Shown here one piece after another: positions 1 through 10,373 of a stretch of DNA of 64,000 nucleotides. The translations under genes were made by a program, and so were the position numbers. The notes under the pieces were generated by a model. The model searched no databases. It was not told where the DNA came from and was given only the letters and a program-made list of their open reading frames with translations. Each line of letters begins with the position of its first letter. Position 1 is the stretch's first letter. Origin of the DNA: Costus lasius (lineage: Eukaryota; Streptophyta; Magnoliopsida; Zingiberales; Costaceae); contig CM050452.1 of assembly GCA_027563935.2 (NCBI GenBank), positions 31,566,850 to 31,630,849 of the forward strand, given 5' to 3'.

Positions 1-208
1 TTTGTTTTGTAAGAAAAACTACACAAGCGCCAACATATGCGCAACAAGGAAACTTGCATGGAAACTTAAGCAAGCGCCAAGATAACTCTCATACATGCGC
101 AACATGAACATACTATCAACTAGTACAATCGCATGAAGAGAAAACATAGATCTAAGCATCAAACATACATGGATCACACAAAGCAATCATAAGAACATAT
201 TAGACCTA

Positions 209-220
209 GCTCTGATACCA
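209..220 (-). promoter_or_regulatory. Primer-binding site, initiator-Met tRNA
   Basis: The minus strand reads TGGTATCAGAGC, the usual Copia site complementary to the 3' end of plant initiator tRNA-Met. It starts two bases inside the LTR edge, as in Copia-B. Confidence 0.9.
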
Positions 221-222
221 AT

Positions 223-1955
223 TGTTGGGTCCCCTTCAAGGGGGAGCGCAAGCGGATAAAACCCCTTTCAAGAGGGGGGGGGGGGGGGGCGAAAACCCTA
301 AGCAAGGGTGGCGCATAATTCATTCTTGCATGAAGATGCTAGGGTTTCACAAATCGCATGTAATATGTTTTCATGATCAACTTCAAGCGATTGAATGGAA
401 CAAGAGGGAGTTCATACCATAGCCATCGGATTGGATGGTGCCTTGGAATCAAGAGAACAAAAGAGGCCTCCTCCTTGTCGTCACACACAAGATGATCAAG
501 GACTACTCTTTGAGATCCTTGTGCTAGCAAAGAGCTTCAAAGGTGCTTGTCGCGTGAGGATGATGAGAGATCAATCTCTTGCCGAGAGCTCCACACCACT
601 TTCTTTTCTCACACCCGTTTCGATATGATCAAAGCCAAGCGAAGTGAAGTCACACATTCAACGGCTTGGCATTTAGGCGTTATGAAGAGAGGCTTTGATC
701 ACTTTCCTTAATTGGAAGTATGCGCTCATCAACAACCAAAACGCTATCACCATTCGAACCAAGCGTTCACATAAGTGAACCGGTTCGAATTTGGTTCACT
801 TTGGTTCAATCAATCTGGTCCAAAGACCACATGAAACCAGCCCAAGCCATGGTCTAGATCTCTCTGAACCAAATGGTTCAAGATCTAACCGTTGATCTCC
901 TGATGCTTCCGATCTCACCGATCTAGCATCACTTCTCTTGATCGAAGCTTACCGATCTCAAGCCCTAATCAATCAAACATGATCAGACCAGATCTCACTT
1001 ACAATCAGAGATTATATCCCTTTAAACTGAACCCAAACAATTCAGTCCACACGATCTGACTTAAGTAAGCCATATCATCAACTTGTGTGACCCTAAGGGT
1101 TTCCTTTAAATGTCGGTAACGACAACTTACGTTATCACGACCAGTGAGGGGTATCTAGCAACACATCACTGTCTCCCGATATAGAGGAAAGAGTCTTCCA
1201 AGACTACACCCAAAACACAGCACAAGTGTGAATCCATTTCACAAGGCTTACATGATTCCTTTGCCACTGGATGTTCTTATTGGACAAGCATGTCAAGCTT
1301 GTAGCTCCAATATGATGAGCATGATCAGATCAGATGAACATAGTCATCTGGGTATGGCCATACACTATCTCAACCATCTCATACAGGGGGGCCCTTTAGA
1401 ACATCACACTCCTTGAACAAGGAGACGGCAATCCTTTATCTATCACTAGTGTTCTAACCTGACTCATGATCATTATCCAAGATAGTTTATAATCATTATG
1501 TTTCAAATGATATTGAACTACCTCAAAACAATGACAATCATCATTTAGAAACACAAGTGATCTCAAGTCAAAGGACATGTGCCACTTAGTGCAAACAAGG
1601 ATCATTCATATTGTGACAAGCAATTGAATATCCTAGTAGGGTCTGTCCAGTACATCCAATGTACCCATGAGTCTACATCTTATTCCATGCTCGAAGCATC
1701 CTATAAGATTATAACTCATATTAGTCTCAATCATATCAGGGCTGTCTCAAGTTCACCAAGATATCTCGACTAAGGACATTACAGCATGTCAGCCTAGCTG
1801 AACAGCTTTGAGACATTAATCAGAAGTACACTTATTACAGCAGACAAGGTAGCAATCTGAATAATAACCATGCCTTTATAAACATAAGAGTTTATTACAT
1901 GATACTTATACAATCCCAAGGCCTCAAACATTAGCCTTAAGGGCATACCCCAACA
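223..1955 (-). repeat. 5' LTR of Copia-A (1733 bp)
   Basis: Bounded by TG at 223 and CA at 1955 (minus strand TGTTGGGGTATGCCC ... CCCAACA). It is co-linear with the LTRs of Copia-B and Copia-E over most of its length, with shared blocks around 1500-1700 and 1890-1950. It holds a run of 16 G at 274-289, probably an expanded homopolymer. Transcription would run leftward. No clear TATA box was identified. Confidence 0.88.
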
Positions 1956-2539
1956 TGGCCTTTGGACCGAACACATTTACTTTGAACCGGTTCAAGAGCT
2001 TGAACGTATGGTTCATTGTTTTGGCGTTTTGATCGATCTAGAGATCATGAACGCATGGCTTAATGGATTTTCCAATTTTGGAAAGTCATTTAGTGCATGT
2101 TCCCTTGAACGCCAAATGACTTGAACGCTCCATTCAACTCTCGTCTCCTTGCTCTTGCTTGACGAGACTTTGGTGTGGAGAAGGCGAGGTCTTGGTGGAA
2201 GTTCGGAAAGCCTAGACATCATCTCTCATTTCCTTACCATACGAGAGGGACCCTTGAAGGACCTTGCTAGCACAAGGATCTCCAAGGAGCAAGCACATCA
2301 TCTTGTGTGCGTCAACTAGGGAGAAGATCCCTTTCGATCTTTCTCTTCCAAGTCGCCATCTTCCTCATGGCTTTGGTATGGATCTAAACTTCATCAAGTT
2401 GATCATATTATCTTGCTAAGATCCATGAAAAACCCTTGCTTCCGCTTGCAATTTTTATGCGCCACCCTTAAGGGTTTTTCGCCCCCCCTCTTGAAAGGGG
2501 TTTCATCTGCTTGCGCTCCCCCTTGAAGGGGACTCTTCA
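1956..2539 (+). repeat. 3' third of a plus-strand Copia LTR
   Basis: This stretch is the plus-strand counterpart of the 3' part of the Copia-A LTR: it shares GGCCTTTGGACC, the GAACCGGTTC blocks, the 'cttgctagcacaaggatct' block and the terminal gene-like segment ending CCCCTTGAAGGGGACTCTTCA. It ends at 2539, exactly where chromovirus pol sequence resumes. The 5' part of the LTR probably lies left of Copia-A, outside the window. It therefore looks like the right end of an older Copia inserted in Tekay-T and later split by Copia-A. Confidence 0.75.
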
Positions 2540-3264
2540 GGCTGAACATGAGAAGCATCTCAAATTAGTCTTGGAAAAGTTGGGACAAGAAAAGCTATAT
2601 GCTAAGTTCAATAAATGTGACTTTTGGCTCAAAGAAGTGGCATTTCTAGGCCATGTTATTTCTAGTGATGGAATAGCCGTGGATCCCCAAAAGATCTCTG
2701 CTATCTCTGAGTGAGGGAGGGCAAAATTAGTGCAAGAAATTCGAAGCTTCCTTGGTTTAGCAGGATATTATAGATGATTTGTGGAAGGATTTTCTAAGTT
2801 AGCTGCTCCTTTAACCTATCTGACTAAAATGGATATGAAATTTGATTGGAAAGACACATGTGAAAATAGCTTTTTAGAGCTAAAAAAGAGATTAATTACT
2901 GCTCCAGTGTTGGTAATTCCATCAGGAGAAGATGGTTATATAATGTTCACTGATGTTTCTGGTCAAGGACTGGGTAGAGTCTTGATGCAAAATGATAGAG
3001 TAGTAGCTTATGCATCTCGCCAACTCAAGAATCACGAGAAAAATTATCCAGTGCATGATTTGGAACTGGCAGCCATCATTTTTGTTTTGAAATTATGGAG
3101 ACATTATTTATATGGTACTACTTTTGAAATATTCACTGATCATAAAAGTTTAAAATATTTGTTTAGTTAGAAGGAGCTAAATATGAGGCAACGCAGATGG
3201 ATGGAATATCTGAAAGATTATGACTGCCAAATTAAGTATCATCCTGGTAAGGCAAATGTGGTAG
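2540..3264 (+). pseudogene. Tekay-T reverse transcriptase C-terminus and RNase H (broken)
   Basis: Encodes the thumb/connection part of a Ty3/gypsy RT and most of RNase H. Visible family motifs are [29 protein letters not shown] and VDPQK, then the RNase H acidic residues in [14 protein letters not shown] and TDHKSLKYL, and finally YHPGKANVV. Three in-frame stops interrupt it: 2712-2714 (TGA, in place of a Trp codon), 2775-2777 (TGA, in place of Arg) and 3168-3170 (TAG, in place of Gln). The upstream RT with the catalytic aspartates is missing because of the Copia insertion at 2539. The right end is cut by Athila-1 at 3264. The role in life would be copying element RNA to DNA inside virus-like particles. 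Confidence 0.88.
3260..3264. other. Target-site duplication of Athila-1 (left copy)
   Basis: GGTAG directly before the LTR start TGATGACACC; the same five bases follow the 3' LTR at 22877-22881. Removing one copy rejoins the chromovirus RNase H frame. Confidence 0.93.
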
Positions 3265-5335
3265 TGATGACACCAAAATATATAGTTTATTTTGTATCAT
3301 TTTATATATCTTTTCATGCTAAATTGATGATCTTTTGCTTGTTTTAATGCTAAATTTATCAAATATTGCAAAATCTACTTGTATTTTGGTTTTTGATGAT
3401 TTTCAGGTAAAAAGACACTATTTTGAAGCGTTTTTAGGCAAAATCAAATACATGGAAGAGTTACCATCATCAAGAGGAGATCACATTACAAATTTTACGT
3501 AAAACCGAGCAACGAACCAAAATACGGCAGTGCCGTATTCTATATTACGGTACCGTATTTTCGTAAGATACTGTAATATCAGAGCACTGCCGTAAATTGG
3601 TGGAATTTTTGACGAGAAGATTTAATGAAAAATACGGCACTGCTGTAAAACTTAACACTACCGTATTTTGAAGCGCATTCAGAATAGAGATAATTTCTGA
3701 TTTTATGGCACTACCGTAAACTTTGACACGCACCATATTTTCCAGACAATTTCTACTAGAGAGTTCTGCCAATTTTACAGCAGTGCTGTGAACCATTTTA
3801 TGGTGCCATATTTTCCAGACAACATTAGATCAGAGAACGCAAGCGATTTTACGGCACTGCCGTGAAATATTACACTGCCATATTTCTGCTTTTGAACGCG
3901 ACTCTGAGGTCAATTTTGAAGCCCGATTTTTTCGGAGAAGATTGCGAACTATCCAAGGCCTTAAAATCAAAACCGTAAAAAGAAAAAAGGCAGCTTTTGA
4001 TGAGAGGATTACGAAGACACCAAAAGCCCCAATTTTCATCAACGGTACAGGGATAAATCGAGTTACACGCCGCCACCTAGGGTTCCGCCGCCGCGACCAA
4101 TCCAGAGCATCTCCGGCCATGAAATTCATGCTGAAGCTTCGCCTAGAGGAGGAGACAATGTACCAGACGTTTCAGAACGAAAGGAGATCAATTAGAGGAA
4201 AAATCGAGGAAAAAGGAGGCGCCGACACTGTTCACAGCACCCCCTCTATAAAATACGGCTGTAATTTATATTACAGCCGTGGTGTATTTTCCTAAAACTT
4301 CATTTCCTTTGATTTTTAATCTTATGAAATAATGGAATATTGTATTTTCTTCACCATGCTAGCTTAAACACTCTTTGGGACATCGGGGAGTAATTCCCTT
4401 TGATTTTCTTAATGACTAGATACTTTTTGCTTTCATCATGATTATTCTACTTTGATAATTTTACCTATGCGATTATTGCTCTAAGATTCTCCTTAGTTTA
4501 CTTTTTGTCATCATAATTTAGAGTTTTCGCAATAAGGACCGAAAGGTGATTTGCTTGAGAACTTGGAACCCTAAAATTGATTAATAGGAACTCACCGTAA
4601 GAAATTAGGTTAAGTTCTTATTTCTTTATTTTAGTAAGTAGAATTGCCATGATGATAATTGTAAACCTAGGATTGAGTTATTGTGTCAAACGTGGAGATC
4701 TTGCACGAAAGTGAGGATCAAAATGTTGGAGAACCATAGGTAGAACTTGTGTTGAGACTCGGATGCACAAAAGTGATCCTTGAGTTTCCACTCGAGGCGA
4801 TCAACTTAGAACTCGGATGCACAAAAGTGATACTTGAGTTCTTTGTTTGATGATTTACTTATCATTAGCTTGGGACAAATCTTGCGCGAAAGCGAGGATT
4901 GGTCTCTACATGGTTATCTGCATGAAAGTGAGTTAATCTCTTTACAATGTAAATTATGCCTTTATCATAATAGAATTTGATTAATGAATATCCTTATTTA
5001 TCTAGTCAAGAAAATTAAAGTGAATGAAACCCTAGTCCCAGTTTCTCTCTGATAGTATTTTCCCGTGTGTTTTCGATCTTTATTTTGCTTTTATTCGATT
5101 GCCTAGATAGGAAGAAATAAATTATTTGGTACTTGACAACATAGGTCTCTATGGGTTCGATTTTTTTATTTATTACTTCGAGTATCCGTGCACTTGCGGA
5201 GATAACAACAAGTGTGGTAACTCAACAAGTTTTTGGAGCCATATTAGGGGGTGACAAGTCCCTGTGTGCCATACAATAAGTTTTGGCTGCGACTTCAGAA
5301 ATAACTTTTGTTTACCTACTTGTTGGGATACAACA
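3265..5335 (+). repeat. 5' LTR of Athila-1 (2071 bp)
   Basis: Starts TGATGACACC and ends ATACAACA. Four zones can be seen: an AT-rich start; an array of palindromes built on TACGGCACTGCCGTA and TACGGTACCGTA (3522-3895); a GC-richer stretch with a possible TATA box (TATAAAATA at 4247-4255); and a 3' zone with five copies of a GCACGAAAGTGA-like motif (4703-4932). The 3' end contains a second primer-site-like block (5223-5240). It differs from the 3' LTR by two deletions in the latter plus many substitutions, so this is an older insertion than Copia-B. Confidence 0.92.
3522..3895 (+). repeat. Palindrome array in the Athila-1 5' LTR
   Basis: Contains repeated pairs of short palindromes. The clearest are ATACGGCAGTGCCGTAT (3522-3538) and TACGGTACCGTA (3546-3557). 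Further diverged pairs follow about every 60-80 bases up to 3895. Equivalent arrays occur in every Athila LTR of this lineage here: 21205-21570, 29900-30295 (minus strand), 34467-34820, 39548-39905, 41583-41945 and 50030-50810 (minus strand). They also occur after the Athila-1 pol at 10505-10775. Function unknown. Confidence 0.85.
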
Positions 5336-5341
5336 AGTTTT

Positions 5342-5359
5342 TGGCTCCGTTGCCGGGGA
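5342..5359 (+). promoter_or_regulatory. Primer-binding site, tRNA-Asp type
   Basis: TGGCTCCGTTGCCGGGGA differs by one base from TGGCGCCGTTGCCGGGGA, the complement of the 3' end of plant tRNA-Asp used by Athila-type elements. It lies six bases after the LTR end. Confidence 0.88.
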
Positions 5360-5497
5360 CCTTAGTTTTTGTCAATATTGAAGTTATTGAAAGTATTAGT
5401 AGACTAGGTTTTATTTATGTTCTATCTTTCTGTTCTTCTTTGTTTGCTTGGGTTACTTAATCTGTCTGCTTTAGACTGTATAGGAAATTTAAATCCA

Positions 5498-7714
5498 ATG
5501 GTGGGACAGAGATCACTTAGGGACTATGCCGTCCCTAAGTCACAAGAAGTACACTTTAGCATTGTCAAACCCATTATTGATGCCGATAATTTCGAGATTA
5601 ATCCTGCCTTCTTGACCATGATCCAGTAGAATCAATTTAGAGGAGATCCAAATGAAGATCCCTATCAACACTTATATATTTTTCTTGAATATTGTGATAC
5701 CATAAAAATTAATGGAGTCTCTGATAATACACTAAAACTAAGATTATTTTCTTTTTCTCTCAGGGATCGAGCACGATCTTGGCTACATTCTCGAAAAGCT
5801 AGTGCTTTCACTACATGGGAACAACTGTCAAATGTCTTCCTGATGAAGTACTTTCCACCCAGCAAAACCATTGAACTAAGGAACCAAATTACAAGCTTCA
5901 AACAAAAAGAGGGCAAATCCTTAAGCAAGGCATGGGAGCGTTTCAATGATTTACAACGGAAGTGCCCTCATCATGGCCTCAAAAATTGGGTTTTGATTCA
6001 TACATTTTATAATGGTCTACTCCCTAATACCCATCTAATTGTTGATGCTGCTGCAGGAGGAGCTATCATGAGCAAGACTATCGAAGATGCCTTTACCATA
6101 TTTGAAGAAATGTCCTTGAACCATAACCAATGGAATCCTAAAGAAGGAATACTATATTGTCATCACCATGGTAAGAATGAGAGTGAGGAATTCCAAGCCC
6201 CAACTGAAGAGGTAAATTCTCTTGGTATAGAATCTTTGCTTGACAAGTTTATGGCTAATCAAACTCAATTCATACAAAATCAAAACAAAGAGATTGAAGA
6301 TCTTAAAGGAATGGTTAGTCAACTTGCCTCTCAAGTAGAATCCTTAACTGCTCATAAAAAATTTCTAGAAGATCAAATGCCTAATGAACACTGTAATGTT
6401 ATTGTCACTAGAAGTGGAAAGAAATTTGAAGAACCAAAAGGGAGAATTGAGAACAATGGAAAAGAGCTTAATAGTGAACATGACCAAGAATTAGGGTTAG
6501 AAAAATCTTTTGAGCATGAGCAATCCCAAACCAGTTTATCACCTCATAAGGGTGATGAACCTAGAAGTGATATGCCATATCAGAAAGATATTTCTAAACC
6601 AAATTTTCCTACACCATATAAGCCATCTATACCCTTTCCTCAAAGGTTCGTACAAGAAAAACTAGACAAACAATTTGGGAGATTTTTAGATGTTCTGAAA
6701 AAGCTTTACATTAACATTCCATTTACTGAAGCTTTATCTCAAATGCCCACATATGCTAAATTTTTGAAAGAAATTTTGTCTAATAAGAGGAAAATAGAAG
6801 ACTGTTGTACTGTAGCTTTAACTGAAGAATGTAGTGCCATCATTCAAAATAAGTTGCCACCTAAATTGAAAGATCCAGGTAGCTTCTCTATTTCTTGTTT
6901 TATTGGAAGTATGGCTTTTGACCGAGCCTTATGTGATTTGGGAGCTAGTGTGAGTCTAACGCCATTATCTATTTGCAGGAAGTTGGACATGGGAGAGCTT
7001 AAACTAACTTCAATATCTTTACAGCTCGCCGATCGTTCAATTAAATATCCTGTGGGGATTCTTGAAGATGTACCTATTCAAATAGGTAAGTGTTTCATTC
7101 CAGTAGATTTTATAGTCCTTGAGATGGAAGAAGATGCAAAAATCCCTATCATACTTGGTAGACTGTTTTTAGCTACAACAGGAGCACTCATTGATGTAAA
7201 AAATGGTAAGCTCTTACTTAACGTCGGGGATGAAAGAATTGAATATGACTTGCATGAAACCATGAAAAACCCTTCAAATTCTGAGTATTGTTGTAGTATA
7301 CATGATGTAGATGACATTATCTATGATCTTAATGATTTGTTTGTTGAAACTTTTGAGTATGATTCTAATTATATTCTTAAGGACGGAACCAATTCTGAAA
7401 TTAATGAATTTCTAGACTGCAACACTTGTGATGAAAAAGAAAAGACTCCAAAAATAGAACTTAAGGCTCTACCTGATAACCTTCATTATGAGTTTCTTGG
7501 ACCTAATTCTACTTATCCTATGATTGTTGATTCACAGCTTGGGAAACGAGAAACAGAGTTGCTTCTCAAAGAATTAAGGATTAATAGGAAGGTAATTGGG
7601 TACTCAATTGATGACTTGAAAGGAATTAACTCTTCTTTTTGTATGCACAGGATCTTGATGGAAGAAGAGCACAAGCCACATGCATATTTCCAAAGAAGAC
7701 TGAACCCTCCATGA
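5498..7714 (+). pseudogene. Athila-1 gag-protease (one stop, then frameshift into RT)
   Basis: Starts at the ATG of MVGQRSLRDYAVP. The Gag capsid-type domain includes LRLFSFSLRDRARSWL and CPHHGLKNWVLIHTFYNGL. A coiled-coil-like stretch follows (EIEDLKGMVSQLASQVESL, about residue 270). The aspartic protease has the active-site motif LCDLGASVSLTPLSI near residue 480 and the flap/C-terminal region IPIILGRLFLATTGALIDV. A TAG at 5627-5629 (a Gln or similar codon by family comparison) breaks gag. The frame ends at TGA 7712-7714, where a one-base shift separates it from the RT. No CCHC zinc knuckle was found in this copy, unlike Athila-3 and Athila-4. Products would form the particle and cut the polyprotein. 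Confidence 0.88.
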
Positions 7715-8994
7715 AAGAAGTTGTAAAAAAGGAAGTTCTGAAATTACTTGATGCAGGTATTATCTATCCTATCTCTAATAGCAAATGGGTAAGTCCTGTA
7801 CATTGTGTTCCTAAGAAGGGAGGGGTAACTGTCATGAAAAACAAAGACAATGAATTGATTCCTGTTAGAACTATTACTAGTTGGCGCATGTGCATAGACT
7901 ATAGAAAATTGAATGCTGCCACTAGGAAAGACCATTTTCCTTTACCTTTTATTGATCAGATGGTTGAAAGACTAGCAAACCATTCTCACTTTTGCTTCTT
8001 AGATGGATATTTTGGTTTTTTTCAAATTCCTATACACCTTGATGATCAAGAGAAAACCACTTTCACTTGCCCCTATGGAACTTTTGCATATAGGAGAATG
8101 CCTTTTGGTTTATGTAATGCACCTGCTACTTTTCAGAGATGCATGAAGGCTATTTTTTTTGATTTTATTGAAGACTTTATGGATGTATTTATGGATGATT
8201 TCTCAGTATATGGTTCCTCCTTTGATATTTGTTTGGCTAACTTATCTCGAGTTTTACAGAGGTGTGAAGAAACTAACATTGTGCTTAATTGGGAAAAATG
8301 TCATTTCATTGTTAAGCAAGGGATAGTTTTGGGACACTTAATTTCAGAAAGAGGAATTGAAGCGAACAAAGCCAAAGTTAAGGTGATAGACAAATTGGAA
8401 CCGCCCACCACAGTGAAGGAGGTCCGAAGCTTTCTAGGACATGTAGGGTTCTACCGGCAATTCATCAAGGACTTCTCTAAACTTGCTAGACCTCTCACAC
8501 ATTTACTTTGTAAAGATGTTAAATTTTCTTTTGATAAGGATTGTTTATCTGCTTGTCAGCAATTGAAGAAAGCTTTGGTTTCAGCACCCATCATTCAGCC
8601 CCCGAATTGGGACTTGCCCTTTGAGCTCATGTGTGATGCTAGTGATTATGCAGTAGGAGCAATCTTGGGATAGAGAAAAGATAAAAAACCTTATGTTATT
8701 CACTATACCAGTAGGACTTTAGATGAGACACAAAAGAATTACACTACCACTAAAAAGGAATTATTGGCTATAGTATTTGCTTTTGATAAATTTAGATCAT
8801 ATTTGATTAACTCCAAGGTGGTAGTGTATACTGATCATACAACTGTAAGGTACTTAATGCAGAAAAAGGATACTAAACCGCGTTTGCTCAGATGGATTCT
8901 GCTTTTACAAGAATTTGATTTGGAAATTAAAGACAAAAAAGGATCAGTGAATTTTGTTGCAGATCATCTTTCTAGGATTATGGTGAACACTGAA
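7700..8994 (+). pseudogene. Athila-1 reverse transcriptase-RNase H (one in-frame stop)
   Basis: A Ty3/gypsy RT in the frame one base off the gag-protease frame. Motifs: VKKEVLKLLDAGIIYPI, CIDYRKLNAATRKDHFPLP, FLDGYFGFFQIPI (first catalytic Asp), RRMPFGLCNAPATFQRCM, and FMDVFMDDFSVYG with the catalytic DD pair. RNase H follows with [32 protein letters not shown] and TDHTTVRYL, ending near DHLSRI. The TAG at 8671-8673 sits where related elements have Gln in GQRKDKKPY, consistent with a single C-to-T change. Apart from this the 430-residue frame is well kept. Confidence 0.9.
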
Positions 8995-10373
8995 GAAAAT
9001 GGTGTAATTAATGACTCCTTCCCTAAGGAACAACTAATGACCATCGAACAAATCAGAGCCCCTTGGTATGCTGATGTTGTGAATTACCTTGTAGCTAATG
9101 TTTTTCCTCCTGATTTGAGTTACCAAGGAAGGAAGAGATTCTTGGCTGAGGTAAAACACTATTTTTGGGATGAGCCTTATGTGTTTAGAAGAGGTGCAGA
9201 TGATATTTTTACGAGATGTGTGCTTGAGGAGGAGATTACGGATATGTTGTTTCAATGCCATGGATCTTCTTATGGTGGGCATGCTAGTGCTGAGAAAACT
9301 GCCTTCAAAGTGTTGCAATCAGGATTTTATTGGCCGACAATTTTTAAAGATGCTAGAAACTTTATTTATCTTGTGATAGATGTCAGAGGACATGAAACAT
9401 TAACAGAAGACATGAGATGCCACTATCCAATATTCTTGAGGTTGAAATATTTGATGTTTGGGGAATTGACTTCATGGGACCTTTTCCATCTTCTGGAGGC
9501 AACAAATATATGCTTGTAGCAGTAGATTATGTTTTGAAATAGGTTGAAGCTATTGCATCCCCAACCAATGATTCCAGAGTTGTTGTCAAATTATTCAAAA
9601 AAATTATCTTTCCAAGGTTTGGGACAACACGAGTTGTAATTAGTGATGGAGGCTCACACTTCATAGAACACAAGTTCTCAGCTTTACTTAGAAAGTATGG
9701 AGTAAATCATAGAGTAGCTACACCTTATCATCCTCAAACAAGTGGACAGGTTGAGATATCAAATAGAGAAATAAAAGGGATTTTGGAAAAGACAGTTTCA
9801 CGCACAAGGAAAGATTGGACATTCAAACTTGATGATGCACTATGGGCATACCAGACAGCTTTCAAAGCACCAATTGGTATGTCTCATTTTCAATTAGTTT
9901 ATGGTAAGTCTTGCCATCTACCTGTAGAACTCGAGTATAAGGCGTTCTGGGCAATCAAGGCATTAAACTTTGACTTAAAGAACGTGGGTGAAAAATGGAG
10001 GTTGCAATTGAATGAGCTAGATGAGATTAGACTCTCAGCCTATGAAAATGCAAGAATTTACAAGGAGAGAACTAAGAGATGGCATGATCGGCATATTTTT
10101 AGAAAAGATTTCCAACCAGGTAACTTTGTTCTTTTATTCAATTCTAGATTAAGGCTTTTTCTTGGTAAACTCAAGTCTCGTTGGTCTGGGCCTTTTCAGG
10201 TGAAGAAAATTTATCCCTACGGAGCTGTGAACATATGGAGTGAAGATAAAGGAGAATTTAAAGTTAATGGTCAAAGATTGAAACACTACTACCAAGAAGA
10301 ATTGATTGAAGAAAATGAGAGTTTTTACCTGGATGAACCAAGATCAAATCTGAGTGCAGAACGGTCAAGCTAA
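8995..10373 (+). pseudogene. Athila-1 integrase (frameshift and two stops)
   Basis: The zinc-binding N-terminal part is visible as [20 protein letters not shown] followed by [10 protein letters not shown]. Near 9370 a single missing base takes the frame off before the CxxC pair, which reappears in the next frame as CDRCQR. After that, a TGA just past the Cys pair and a TAG at 9540-9542 break the core. The core still shows [22 protein letters not shown] and the third acidic residue in the helix before GILEKT. From 9783 the frame is open to 10373, covering the C-terminal region with KSRWSGPF and the end near FYLDEP. It would insert the DNA copy into the genome. Confidence 0.85.

Larger units (their letters stand above)
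1..1955 (-). mobile_element. Copia-A: 5' end of a minus-strand Ty1/copia element (partial)
   Basis: Read on the minus strand this is a full 5' LTR (223-1955), a primer-binding site (209-220) and the first 208 bases of the untranslated leader; the rest lies left of the window. The leader is clearly similar to the start of the Copia-B leader after 13342 (shared GGCGCATGTATGAG-like and TTGGCGCTTG-like blocks), so both belong to one broad family. The insertion target seems to be a Copia LTR lying in the opposite direction (1956-2539). The five bases after the LTR are TGGCC, but the partner duplication is outside the window. No coding sequence is visible; the short open frames here are not conserved. 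Confidence 0.85.

Noticed and set aside
3522..3895. CRISPR-like regular repeats
   Set aside because: The repeats are diverged palindromes in a plant LTR with no constant spacer length and no cas genes; spacing and context do not fit a CRISPR array.
7639..7700. RT frame beginning MYAQDLDGRRAQATC
   Set aside because: This is out-of-frame translation of the gag-protease end; real RT similarity begins only around 7700 after the one-base shift.
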